From: Burkholderia sp. Bp9142
Lineage (GTDB): Bacteria > Pseudomonadota > Gammaproteobacteria > Burkholderiales > Burkholderiaceae
Reading direction: 5' to 3'
Assembly (NCBI RefSeq): GCF_003853415.1
Contig: NZ_QTPP01000035.1
Location: forward strand, 1 to 64,000
DNA length: 64,000 bases
A model generated the notes under the pieces. The model ran no database searches. It was not told the origin of the DNA and saw only the letters and a list, made by a program, of their open reading frames with translations. Of the stretch, positions 25,212 through 33,093 are shown piece after piece (within the stretch, counting starts at the first letter, position 1; each line of letters begins with the position of its first letter). A program made the translations under genes and the position numbers.

Positions 25212-25934
25212 ATGAAACCTCATCGCGGCCGCGCGCCGAGCGCTGCGACCCTCGTTGCGACCGCCGTCATGGGCGTCGCGCTAACGCTTTTCGCGGCCCC
25301 CTCGGCACATGCGCAAAAGGCCCCGGCCACCGCCGACGGCACGCCCGAAATCGACGCGTCGATCACCGGCAAGCAGTGGAAGCAGGCGCTCGCGCAACTC
25401 GACGCGCGCATCGCGGCGAATCCGCACGACGTGCAGGCGCAGTTCAAGCGCGGCACCGTGCTCGCCCGCCTGAACCGCGACGACGACGCGATCCAGCAGT
25501 TCGTCGCGATTACGCAGGCCTACCCCGAACTGCCCGAACCGTACAACAACCTCGCTGCGCTCTACGCGAAGCACGGCCGCTACGACGAAGCGCGCAGCGC
25601 GCTCGTCACCGCGACGCAATCGAACCCGAGCTACTCGCTCGCGTACGAGAACCTCGGCGACCTCTACCTGCGCCTCGCGGCCGAATCGTACAAGCGCGCG
25701 CAATCGCTCGGCCGCACGAGCGGCGCGACCGCGCAGCGCCTCGCCGACCTGCAGAAGATCGTGTCGCCGCCGAAGGCGGCACCGAACGCGCGCACCGTCA
25801 CGCCGGCCACGCGCGCGTACACCGATCGCGCCGCCGCGAACGTGAGCACCACCACGCTGCCGATGTCGCCGACGTTCCAGTTCAACGGTCCGTCCGGTGC
25901 GCTGGCGGCGCCGTACGTCGCGCCGTCGCAGTAA
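25212..25934 (+). CDS. Periplasmic TPR-repeat protein
   Basis: A 240-residue protein with a signal peptide cleaved after AHA (about residue 35), followed by three tetratricopeptide-like units at about 50-150 (for example AQFKRGTVLARLNRDDDAIQ and PYNNLAALYAKHGRYDEA). The C-terminal 80 residues are Ala/Thr/Pro-rich and look unstructured. TPR modules mediate protein-protein contacts; the partner is unknown. I start at MKPHRGRAPS because the upstream in-frame ATG at 25179 overlaps a promoter-like TATAAC element. It is the first gene of a plus-strand run with ppiA, ppiB and lpxH, so a role in envelope biogenesis is possible but not shown. Confidence 0.8.
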   Translation: MKPHRGRAPSAATLVATAVMGVALTLFAAPSAHAQKAPATADGTPEIDASITGKQWKQALAQLDARIAANPHDVQAQFKRGTVLARLNRDDDAIQQFVAITQAYPELPEPYNNLAALYAKHGRYDEARSALVTATQSNPSYSLAYENLGDLYLRLAAESYKRAQSLGRTSGATAQRLADLQKIVSPPKAAPNARTVTPATRAYTDRAAANVSTTTLPMSPTFQFNGPSGALAAPYVAPSQ

Positions 25935-25973
25935 GCGGCGCAACCTTCCTTCCCTCCCAACCTGAGGATCGCA

Positions 25974-26549
25974 ATGAAACGTCTGTTGCTGGCGCTTGGC
26001 GGCGCCGCCCTTCTCGCGAGCGCGCCTGCTTTCGCGCAATCGGCTACCGCGCACCCCGTCGTGCAGCTGAAGACCTCGCAGGGCGACATCCGTGTCGAGC
26101 TCTACCCGGAGAAAGCGCCGAAAACGGTCGCCAACTTCCTCGATTACGTGAAGGCCGGCCAGTACAACGGCACGATCTTCCATCGCGTGATCAAGGGCTT
26201 CATGATCCAGGGCGGCGGCTACAAGAGCAGCTTCGAGGAGAAGCCGACCCGCGCGCCGATCCCGCTGGAAAGCCGCAATGGTCTGAAGAACCTGACGGGC
26301 ACGATCGCGATGGCGCGTACCAGCGATCCGAACTCGGCCACCGCGCAGTTCTTCATCAACACGGTCGACAACAGCGGCCTCGACTACCCGAACCCGGACG
26401 GCAACGGCTATGCGGTGTTCGGCAAGGTCGTGTCGGGCCTCGACGTCGTGAAGAAGATCGAAGGCGTGGCGACGACCTCGCGCGGCCCGATGCAGGACGT
26501 GCCGGCCCAGCCGGTCCTGATCGAATCGGCCAGCATCGTCTCGAAATAA
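25974..26549 (+). CDS. ppiA: Periplasmic cyclophilin-type peptidyl-prolyl isomerase
   Basis: A 191-residue cyclophilin with a cleavable signal peptide (cut after AFA, residue 21), acting on prolyl bonds in the periplasm. Active-site motifs FHRVIKGFMIQGG and TAQFFINT are intact. The start has a GAGGA ribosome-binding site. It lies 39 bp after the TPR gene and 88 bp before ppiB. It is so similar to ppiB across the domain that the pair probably arose by duplication. Confidence 0.93.
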   Translation: MKRLLLALGGAALLASAPAFAQSATAHPVVQLKTSQGDIRVELYPEKAPKTVANFLDYVKAGQYNGTIFHRVIKGFMIQGGGYKSSFEEKPTRAPIPLESRNGLKNLTGTIAMARTSDPNSATAQFFINTVDNSGLDYPNPDGNGYAVFGKVVSGLDVVKKIEGVATTSRGPMQDVPAQPVLIESASIVSK

Positions 26550-26637
26550 GCACCTGCCGGCACGTCCGGCGCCACACGCGGCCGCGTCGCACGACCGGCC
26601 GCGTGCCATTTAAACCGCCTTACCGAAGGGATTCATC

Positions 26638-27129
26638 ATGGTTGAACTGCACACGAACCACGGCGTGATCAAGCTCGAGCTGGACGCCGCGAAGGCACCG
26701 AAGACGGTCGAGAACTTCCTCAACTACGTGAAGAAGGGCCACTATGACGGCACGGTGTTCCATCGCGTGATCAACGGCTTCATGATTCAAGGCGGCGGCT
26801 TCGAACCGGGCCTGAAGCAGAAGCCGACCGACGCGCCGATCGACAACGAAGCGAACAACGGCCTGAAGAACGACAACTACACGATCGCGATGGCGCGTAC
26901 GAACGATCCGCACTCGGCGACCGCACAGTTCTTCATCAACGTGAACGACAACGACTTCCTGAACCACTCGTCGCCGACGCCGCAGGGCTGGGGCTACGCA
27001 GTGTTCGGCAAGGTCGTCGAAGGCCAGGACGTGGTCGACAAGATCAAGGGCGTCAAGACGGGCAACGCGGGCTTCCACCAGGACGTCCCGACCGACGATG
27101 TCGTGATCGAAAAGGCCGTGGTGGTCTGA
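26638..27129 (+). CDS. ppiB: Cytoplasmic cyclophilin-type peptidyl-prolyl isomerase
   Basis: A 163-residue cyclophilin without a signal peptide, matching PpiB in length and sequence. The catalytic region FHRVINGFMIQGG and TAQFFINVNDNDFLNH are conserved. It catalyses cis-trans isomerisation of prolyl bonds during cytoplasmic protein folding. An AAGGGA sequence precedes the ATG. In many proteobacteria ppiB lies next to lpxH, cysS or both; here lpxH is 26 bp downstream and cysS is just upstream of the run. Confidence 0.95.
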   Translation: MVELHTNHGVIKLELDAAKAPKTVENFLNYVKKGHYDGTVFHRVINGFMIQGGGFEPGLKQKPTDAPIDNEANNGLKNDNYTIAMARTNDPHSATAQFFINVNDNDFLNHSSPTPQGWGYAVFGKVVEGQDVVDKIKGVKTGNAGFHQDVPTDDVVIEKAVVV

Positions 27130-27155
27130 CCCACGGTTGTTACGGAGGCACTTCG

Positions 27156-27956
27156 ATGTTGCAGGAGAGTCCGCCGCGAAGCGTCTCCGCGGGCGTGCCG
27201 GGCGAGCGCGAATACGCGCAAGCCGCACGCCCGTTCCTGTTTCTCTCCGATCTGCACCTGAGCGAGGCGATTCCGAAGACGGTCGCCGCGTTCGAGCATT
27301 TCGTGAAATACACCGCCGACAGCGCCGACTCGGTGTTCATCCTCGGCGACCTGTTTGAATACTGGATCGGCGACGACGTGCTCGACGACGATCCGTTCGC
27401 GGCACGCATGGCCGCGCTGATGCATACGTTCTCCGAGCGCGGCATCGCACTCTACGTGATGCACGGCAACCGCGATTTCCTGCTCGGCCGGCGCTTCATG
27501 AAGGCGGCCGGCGCGATGCTGCTGCCCGACCCGGCGCTGATCATGGCGTTCGGCCAGCGCATCGTGCTCGCCCACGGCGACGCGCAATGCACGGCCGATC
27601 GCGGTTATCAGGTATTTCGCCGGTTTGCCCGCAATCGCGTCGCGCAGGCACTGTTTCTCGCCTGGCCGTTCCGCTGGCGCCGCGCGCTCGCGCAGCGGAT
27701 GCGCTCGAACAGCGAAGCGGGCCGGATGCGCCCGGTTTCGGCGATCTACGACGTCACGCGTGAAGGCGTGGCCGCGCTGTTCCGGAAGAGCCGCGCCAGC
27801 GTGATCATTCACGGCCACACGCATCGCCCCGCGTGCCACGTCGAACCAGGCGGGATTCGCTGGGTACTGCCCGACTGGGATCTCGACCACGGCATGCGGC
27901 GCGGTGGCTATCTGCGCGTCGACGCCGAAGGCATCCACGCGATGCCGCTCGACTGA
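27156..27956 (+). CDS. lpxH: UDP-2,3-diacylglucosamine diphosphatase
   Basis: A 266-residue membrane-associated metallophosphoesterase that converts UDP-2,3-diacylglucosamine to lipid X in lipid A synthesis. The calcineurin-like metal ligands are all present: SDLHLS, GDLFEYW, HGNRDF, LAHGD and HGHTHRP. The N-terminus has about 20 more residues than E. coli LpxH (240). The start has a GGAGG site 8 bases upstream. It is the last gene of the run and converges on cysE, with a hairpin between. Confidence 0.94.
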   Translation: MLQESPPRSVSAGVPGEREYAQAARPFLFLSDLHLSEAIPKTVAAFEHFVKYTADSADSVFILGDLFEYWIGDDVLDDDPFAARMAALMHTFSERGIALYVMHGNRDFLLGRRFMKAAGAMLLPDPALIMAFGQRIVLAHGDAQCTADRGYQVFRRFARNRVAQALFLAWPFRWRRALAQRMRSNSEAGRMRPVSAIYDVTREGVAALFRKSRASVIIHGHTHRPACHVEPGGIRWVLPDWDLDHGMRRGGYLRVDAEGIHAMPLD

Positions 27957-27964
27957 CGCGATCG

Positions 27965-27986
27965 GCGGCGCTGGCGGCAGCGCCGC
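27965..27986. terminator. Hairpin between convergent lpxH and cysE
   Basis: An 8-bp stem GCGGCGCT / AGCGCCGC with a 6-nt loop fills most of the 31-bp gap. There is no T run on either side, so efficiency as an intrinsic terminator is doubtful. Confidence 0.4.
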
Positions 27987-27987
27987 G

Positions 27988-28761
27988 TTACGACTGGCGC
28001 TCGACCGCCTTGCCTTCCAGCACCGCCGACAGCCTGCGCAGGTCGAGGCGCGCCGCGTCCGCGCCCTGCAACGTTTCCAGATGCGTGCCGAGTCGCTCGA
28101 GCGCCGCGACGATCTCGTCGACGCGCCGGCTTTCCTTCGCCGCGTGATCGATCAGCCCGTGAATCGCGAGTGACATCGGGTCGTCCGCGTTCGGTGTGAT
28201 CCCGTATGCGCAGAACGCGGCGCGCTCGGGCTGCGGCTTCGGTTGCGCCGGCATCACGATGCGCGCCGGATTGCCGACCGCGGTGCCGCCTGCCGGTACC
28301 GGCTTCACGACGACCGCGTTCGAACCGATCTTCGCGCCCGCACCGACCGTGAAACCGCCGAGCACCTTCGCGCCCGCGCCGACGATCACGCCGGCCTCGA
28401 GCGTCGGATGGCGCTTCGCGCCGCGCGTGAGCGACGTGCCGCCGAGCGTCACGCCCTGATAGATCGTGCAGTCGTCACCGATGATCGCGGTTTCGCCGAT
28501 CACGACACCCATCCCGTGATCGATGAACACGCGCCGGCCGATCGTCGCGCCCGGGTGAATCTCGATCCCCGTCAGGAAGCGCCCGGCCTGCGACGCGAAA
28601 CGTGCGAGCCAGTAGCGTTTCGCGCGCCAGCACGCATGCGCGAAACGATGCAGCACGAGCGCGTGCAGCCCCGGATAACAGGTCAGCACTTCCCAGGCAC
28701 TGCGAGCGGCGGGATCCCGCTCGCGAATCGTCGCAACGTCTTCGCGCAGTCTTGTGAACAT
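27988..28761 (-). CDS. cysE: Serine O-acetyltransferase
   Basis: A 257-residue acetyltransferase that makes O-acetylserine, the precursor of cysteine. The left-handed beta-helix hexapeptide repeats start about residue 70 and include the active-site DHGMGVVIGETAIIGDD. An N-terminal helical region (MFTRLREDVATIRERDPAARSAWEVL) is shorter than in E. coli (273 aa). The C-terminal extension of about 80 residues is not helical-repeat and is common in beta-proteobacteria. I start at MFTRLRED. In many proteobacteria cysE lies beside trmJ and suhB, as here. Confidence 0.94.
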   Translation of the reverse strand: MFTRLREDVATIRERDPAARSAWEVLTCYPGLHALVLHRFAHACWRAKRYWLARFASQAGRFLTGIEIHPGATIGRRVFIDHGMGVVIGETAIIGDDCTIYQGVTLGGTSLTRGAKRHPTLEAGVIVGAGAKVLGGFTVGAGAKIGSNAVVVKPVPAGGTAVGNPARIVMPAQPKPQPERAAFCAYGITPNADDPMSLAIHGLIDHAAKESRRVDEIVAALERLGTHLETLQGADAARLDLRRLSAVLEGKAVERQS

Positions 28762-29052
28762 GATCTGGTCTGGGCTGGGGGGAAAAGGCCGGCCGTTATC
28801 GCGCCGGGTAATTTGCTTATGACGTCCGGCGATTGTAGGGCCACTCGCGCCCGGCCGCACAACGTCGCGCGTTCACCCCGCCGGCGGCGCGGGTATTCGC
28901 GCGGGACCCTTGTTGTGACTCGGGCGGCACGATCCGCGTGGATTCGCGCGTGCCGGGGCGCAGCCATCGGACGGCCGATACAACGCGGCCGCGCAGGCGG
29001 ATATGCAGCAGCACCGAACGCCTGAGCGCCCGGCAGCCGACGGTCCGGCCGC

Positions 29053-29826
29053 TTACGCGTCGCCGTCAGGCGTACCGGACTTCAGCAGGATGTGCTTCGC
29101 GATGCCGCGCAGGATGTTGACTTCCTCGCGCTCGAGACCGGTGCGCGCGAACAGGCGCCGCAACCGCGGCATCAGCTTCTTCGGGTTGCGCGGGTCGAGG
29201 AAATCGAGCGCGATCAGCGCGTTCTCGAGGTGCGCGTACATCCGCTCGATCTCGTCGCTCTGCGCAAGCGTGCCGGCCTCGGCCTGCGCCTGGTGCGGCT
29301 CGGCCCCCTGCTCCAGGAACGCGACGCGCAGCTCATACGCGAGCACCTGTATGGCCTGCGCGAGGTTCAGCGAGCTGTAGGCCGGATTCGCCGGAATGTG
29401 CGCGAGCACGCTGCACTGCTCGACGTGCTCGTTCGCGAGGCCCGTGCGCTCGTTGCCGAACACGAGCGCGATGTCGCCGGTGCCGACCTGCATGCACGCC
29501 TGCTCGGCGGCCGCGCGCGGCGCAAGGCGCGGCGGCCCGTATTCGCGCGTGCGCGCGGTCAGCGCGATCGACCAGTGGACGCCGGACAGCGCGTCGCCGA
29601 GCGTGGGCACGACATGCGCGGACGCCAGGACGTCGTCGGCGCCGCTCGCCATCGCGATCGCCTCGGGGTCGCTCTGCACGTGCGGCACGCGCGGCGCGAC
29701 CAGCACGAGCCTGGAGAAACCCATCGTCTTCAGCGCGCGAGCGGCCGCGCCGACGTTGCCGGGGTGGCTCGGCTCGACGAGCACGAAACGGGTGGACGTG
29801 AAGCCGCCGGACGGCAGCCGGGACAT
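29053..29826 (-). CDS. trmJ: tRNA (cytidine/uridine-2'-O-)-methyltransferase
   Basis: A 257-residue SPOUT (TrmH-family) methyltransferase predicted to methylate the ribose at position 32 of tRNAs. The knot motifs are clear: VEPSHPGNVGAAARALKTMG (motif 1), LVFGNERTGL (motif 2) and PANPAYSSLNLAQAIQV (motif 3). The C-terminal helix bundle follows. The start is uncertain: I chose ATG at 29826, but an in-frame GTG at 29874 would add 16 Ala/Pro-rich residues; neither has a good ribosome-binding site. It is divergent from suhB and lies 291 bp upstream of cysE on the same strand. Confidence 0.92.
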   Translation of the reverse strand: MSRLPSGGFTSTRFVLVEPSHPGNVGAAARALKTMGFSRLVLVAPRVPHVQSDPEAIAMASGADDVLASAHVVPTLGDALSGVHWSIALTARTREYGPPRLAPRAAAEQACMQVGTGDIALVFGNERTGLANEHVEQCSVLAHIPANPAYSSLNLAQAIQVLAYELRVAFLEQGAEPHQAQAEAGTLAQSDEIERMYAHLENALIALDFLDPRNPKKLMPRLRRLFARTGLEREEVNILRGIAKHILLKSGTPDGDA

Positions 29827-30153
29827 GGCCGCGCCCGGTTCGGACGGCGCGGCGGGGTTCTGCGGAGTTTCCACTACATACGACTCGGTTCATCGGAATG
29901 GCAGTATGGTATCGCCTTCGCCCCGGCAAACCCACTCGTCCGGACGGCCAGTGGGGTTTCCCCGCACTCGGGCCACCTGAAACGCTCGAAAATCGGGTAA
30001 AATCATGTGTTTACGCGTCGCATCCCGTGCGGCGCGGGTCGTACCCCGCTCTTTGTCAATTCGCGTCTCATCCCGCCCGGCACGTTTGCGCCGTTCCAGG
30101 CGGCGTGTTCCACTTCGTGGCGGCCCGTGCCGCCGGCTACAGGATCCAGGCTC

Positions 30154-30957
30154 ATGCATCCCATGCTCAACATTGCTGTCAAGGCTGCGCGCCGCGCCGG
30201 ACAGATCATCAACCGTGCCTCCCTCGACCTCGACCTGATCGAGATCCGCAAGAAGCAGCAGAACGACTTCGTCACCGAAGTGGACAAGGCCGCCGAAGAG
30301 GCGATCATCGAGACGCTGAAGACCGCCTACCCCGACCATGCGATCCTCGCGGAAGAATCGGGCGAATCGGAGAACGAATCCGAATTCAAGTGGATCATCG
30401 ATCCGCTCGACGGCACGACCAACTTCATCCACGGCTTCCCGTACTACTGCGTGTCGATCGCGCTCGAGCACAAGGGCGTCGTCACGCAGGCCGTCGTCTA
30501 CGATCCGAACAAGAACGACCTGTTCACGGCCACCCGCGGCCGCGGCGCGTACCTGAACGACCGCCGCATCCGCGTGGGCCGCCGCGACCGCCTGGCAGAC
30601 GCGCTGGTCGGCACGGGCTTCCCGTTCCGCGAGAAGGACGGCCTCGACGCATACGCGCGACTGTTCACCGAAATGACGCAGGCCTGTACGGGCCTGCGCC
30701 GTCCGGGCGCGGCCGCACTCGACCTTGCGAACGTCGCGGCCGGCCGTCTCGACGCGTTCTTCGAGCAAGGCATCAACGTGTGGGACATGGCGGCGGGCAG
30801 CCTGCTGATCACCGAAGCCGGCGGCCTCGTCGGCAACTACACGGGCGACGCAGACTTCCTGCATCGCCATGAGATCGTCGCGGCGAACCCGAAGATCTAC
30901 GCGCAGATGATCCCGATCCTGAACCGCTACAGCCGCCTGCATCCGGCAGCGGAGTAA
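30154..30957 (+). CDS. suhB: Inositol-1-monophosphatase
   Basis: A 267-residue lithium-sensitive-type inositol monophosphatase. The metal-binding motifs are EESGE, WIIDPLDGTTNF and WDMAAG. In E. coli SuhB is also part of the ribosomal RNA antitermination complex (established knowledge), so either role is possible. I start at MHPMLNIAV; the open frame extends 49 codons upstream but would contain no domain. It is followed by a terminator-like stem-loop. Confidence 0.94.
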   Translation: MHPMLNIAVKAARRAGQIINRASLDLDLIEIRKKQQNDFVTEVDKAAEEAIIETLKTAYPDHAILAEESGESENESEFKWIIDPLDGTTNFIHGFPYYCVSIALEHKGVVTQAVVYDPNKNDLFTATRGRGAYLNDRRIRVGRRDRLADALVGTGFPFREKDGLDAYARLFTEMTQACTGLRRPGAAALDLANVAAGRLDAFFEQGINVWDMAAGSLLITEAGGLVGNYTGDADFLHRHEIVAANPKIYAQMIPILNRYSRLHPAAE

Positions 30958-31261
30958 GCCAGGGCCGCGCCCGTGCGGCGCGGCTTTCGCATCAACCACT
31001 CGCCGGCACCGTCACGATGGAGCGCGCGTTGCCTTCCGGTTGTCCGGGAGGCAAGGTAATCTTCTCTACGCAGGGGTTGCTTCAGGCGTCCGTCCCGACA
31101 TTGCCCGAGTGGTCCGGCCTGGGTGTGCCGCCGCGCGTACCGCGCTTTCCGATGGCGAATGATCGGCTTCCGGGATGCCCGGGCAGCGCACGCGGCCTGC
31201 ACGCCGGCCCCCGCCCGTCTCAACACCGCCACGACTTCGTGGCGACCGTATCCGAATATTC
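30958..31261. other. Intergenic region between suhB and the FAD oxidoreductase
   Basis: 304 bp with no gene. It contains the suhB terminator near 30964-30988. The remainder has no promoter, repeat or RNA structure that I can support; the only nearby start is the ATG at 31262. Confidence 0.5.
30964..30988 (+). terminator. Terminator of suhB
   Basis: Stem GCCGCGC (30964-30970) / GCGCGGC (30978-30984) with a 7-nt loop, followed by TTTC, 6 bp after the suhB stop. The T tract is short. Confidence 0.55.
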
Positions 31262-32884
31262 ATGTTACGGCTAAGCGAACTTAAACTCCCGCTCGACCAC
31301 CCCGAGAGCGCCCTGGAAGCCGCGATTCGCGCGCGCCTCGAGGAACTTGGCGTGGCGGCAGACGGCCTCCTCCGTTATACGGTGTTCCGCCGTGCGCACG
31401 ATGCGCGCAAGCGCTCCGACATCAAGCTCACGTATATCGTCGATGTCGAGGTCAAGGACGAAGCGGCCGTGCTTGCACGACTCGCCGGCACGCCGCATTG
31501 CGGCGTCACGCCCGACATGGCGTACCACTTCGTCGCAAAGGCGCCCGAGCACGGCGACTTCCTGCGCCCGGTCGTCATCGGCATGGGGCCGTGCGGCCTG
31601 TTTGCGGGCCTGATCCTCGCGCAGATGGGTTTCCGCCCCATCATCCTCGAACGCGGCAAGGCCGTGCGCGAGCGCACCAAGGACACCTTCGGCCTGTGGC
31701 GCAAGAGCGTCCTCAATCCCGAGTCCAACGTGCAGTTCGGCGAAGGCGGCGCCGGGACGTTTTCCGACGGCAAGCTGTACAGCCAGATCAAGGATCCGCA
31801 CCACTACGGTCGCAAGGTGCTCGACGAATTCGTCAAGGCCGGCGCACCGGAAGACATCCTGTATCTGAGCCGGCCGCACATTGGCACGTTCCGCCTCGTC
31901 AGCATGGTGGAAAAGATGCGCGCGAACATCCACGAACTGGGCGGCGAAGTGCGCTTCGAAACCCGGGTCGAGGACATCGACATCGATCAGGGCAAGGTGC
32001 GCTCGCTGAAGCTGTCGAACGGCGAAACGCTCCGCTGCGACCACGTCGTGCTGGCCGTGGGCCACAGCGCGCGCGACACGTTCCAGATGCTGCACGATCG
32101 CGGCGTCTACGTCGAAGCGAAGCCGTTCTCGCTGGGTTTCCGGATCGAACATCCGCAAGGGGTGATCGATCGCAGCCGCTTCGGCAAGTTTGCGGGCCAC
32201 AAGCAACTCGGCGCGGCCGACTACAAGGTGGTCCATCACTGCAGCAACGGACGCGCGGTCTACAGCTTCTGCATGTGCCCGGGCGGCACGGTGGTCGCGG
32301 CAACCTCCGAGCCGGGCCGCGTGGTCACCAACGGCATGAGCCAGTATTCCCGCGCCGAGCGCAACGCGAACGCGGGCATCGTCGTCGGCATCACGCCGGA
32401 AGACTATCCGGGCGGCCCGCTCGCGGGCATCGCGTTCCAGCGCAAGTGGGAAGAGCGCGCGTTCGAACTCGGCGGCGGCGATTACAGCGCGCCGGGCCAG
32501 CTGGTCGGGGATTTCATCGCCGGCCGGCCGTCGACGTCGCTGGGCTCCGTGGTGCCGTCATACAAGCCGGGCGTGCGCCCGACCGATCTCAGCACCGCGC
32601 TCCCCGACTACGTGATCGAAGCCATTCGTGAAGCGCTGCCGCAGATCGACAAGAAGATCGCGGGCTTCGCGATGCACGATGCGGTGCTCACCGGCGTGGA
32701 GACGCGCACGTCGTCGCCGATCCGCATTCGACGCAAGGACGATTACCAGAGCGTGAACGTCGAAGGGCTGTATCCGGCCGGTGAAGGCGCCGGGTATGCG
32801 GGTGGCATCTACTCGGCGGCCATCGACGGTATCGAAGTCGCGCAGGCGGTGGCGCTCGATCTGATGTCGGCGCACGCGTCCTGA
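31262..32884 (+). CDS. FAD-dependent oxidoreductase, uncharacterised (COG2509-like)
   Basis: A 540-residue predicted flavoprotein. A non-Rossmann N-terminal segment (1-100, MLRLSELKLPLDHPESALEA) precedes a dinucleotide-binding motif VVIGMGPCGLFAGLILAQMG (about 104-124) and ERGKAVRER. It belongs to the family annotated as FAD-dependent dehydrogenases without known substrate. The C-terminus has GLYPAGEGAGYAGGI, typical of the FAD-binding end. No membrane helices are visible. I start at the ATG at 31262, since the long upstream frame contains no domain. It is alone between suhB and mutS, with no operon context. Confidence 0.82.
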   Translation: MLRLSELKLPLDHPESALEAAIRARLEELGVAADGLLRYTVFRRAHDARKRSDIKLTYIVDVEVKDEAAVLARLAGTPHCGVTPDMAYHFVAKAPEHGDFLRPVVIGMGPCGLFAGLILAQMGFRPIILERGKAVRERTKDTFGLWRKSVLNPESNVQFGEGGAGTFSDGKLYSQIKDPHHYGRKVLDEFVKAGAPEDILYLSRPHIGTFRLVSMVEKMRANIHELGGEVRFETRVEDIDIDQGKVRSLKLSNGETLRCDHVVLAVGHSARDTFQMLHDRGVYVEAKPFSLGFRIEHPQGVIDRSRFGKFAGHKQLGAADYKVVHHCSNGRAVYSFCMCPGGTVVAATSEPGRVVTNGMSQYSRAERNANAGIVVGITPEDYPGGPLAGIAFQRKWEERAFELGGGDYSAPGQLVGDFIAGRPSTSLGSVVPSYKPGVRPTDLSTALPDYVIEAIREALPQIDKKIAGFAMHDAVLTGVETRTSSPIRIRRKDDYQSVNVEGLYPAGEGAGYAGGIYSAAIDGIEVAQAVALDLMSAHAS

Positions 32885-33093
32885 CTGGCTGGCGAGACTC
32901 GGCGCACGAAGGTCCGTGCGCCGGGTGAAGCCGGCATTTCAATGCCTGCCCGGGAACAACATCAAATCGCCGTATCGGGCTGACCGCCGCCTATCGCGAT
33001 CTCCGACAACTGGCCGAACGGCGAACTTCGCGCTTGTGCACCGAAGCCACTGGTAAACTCGGGCAACTCAAGCAACAACTTTACGCCGGATCT

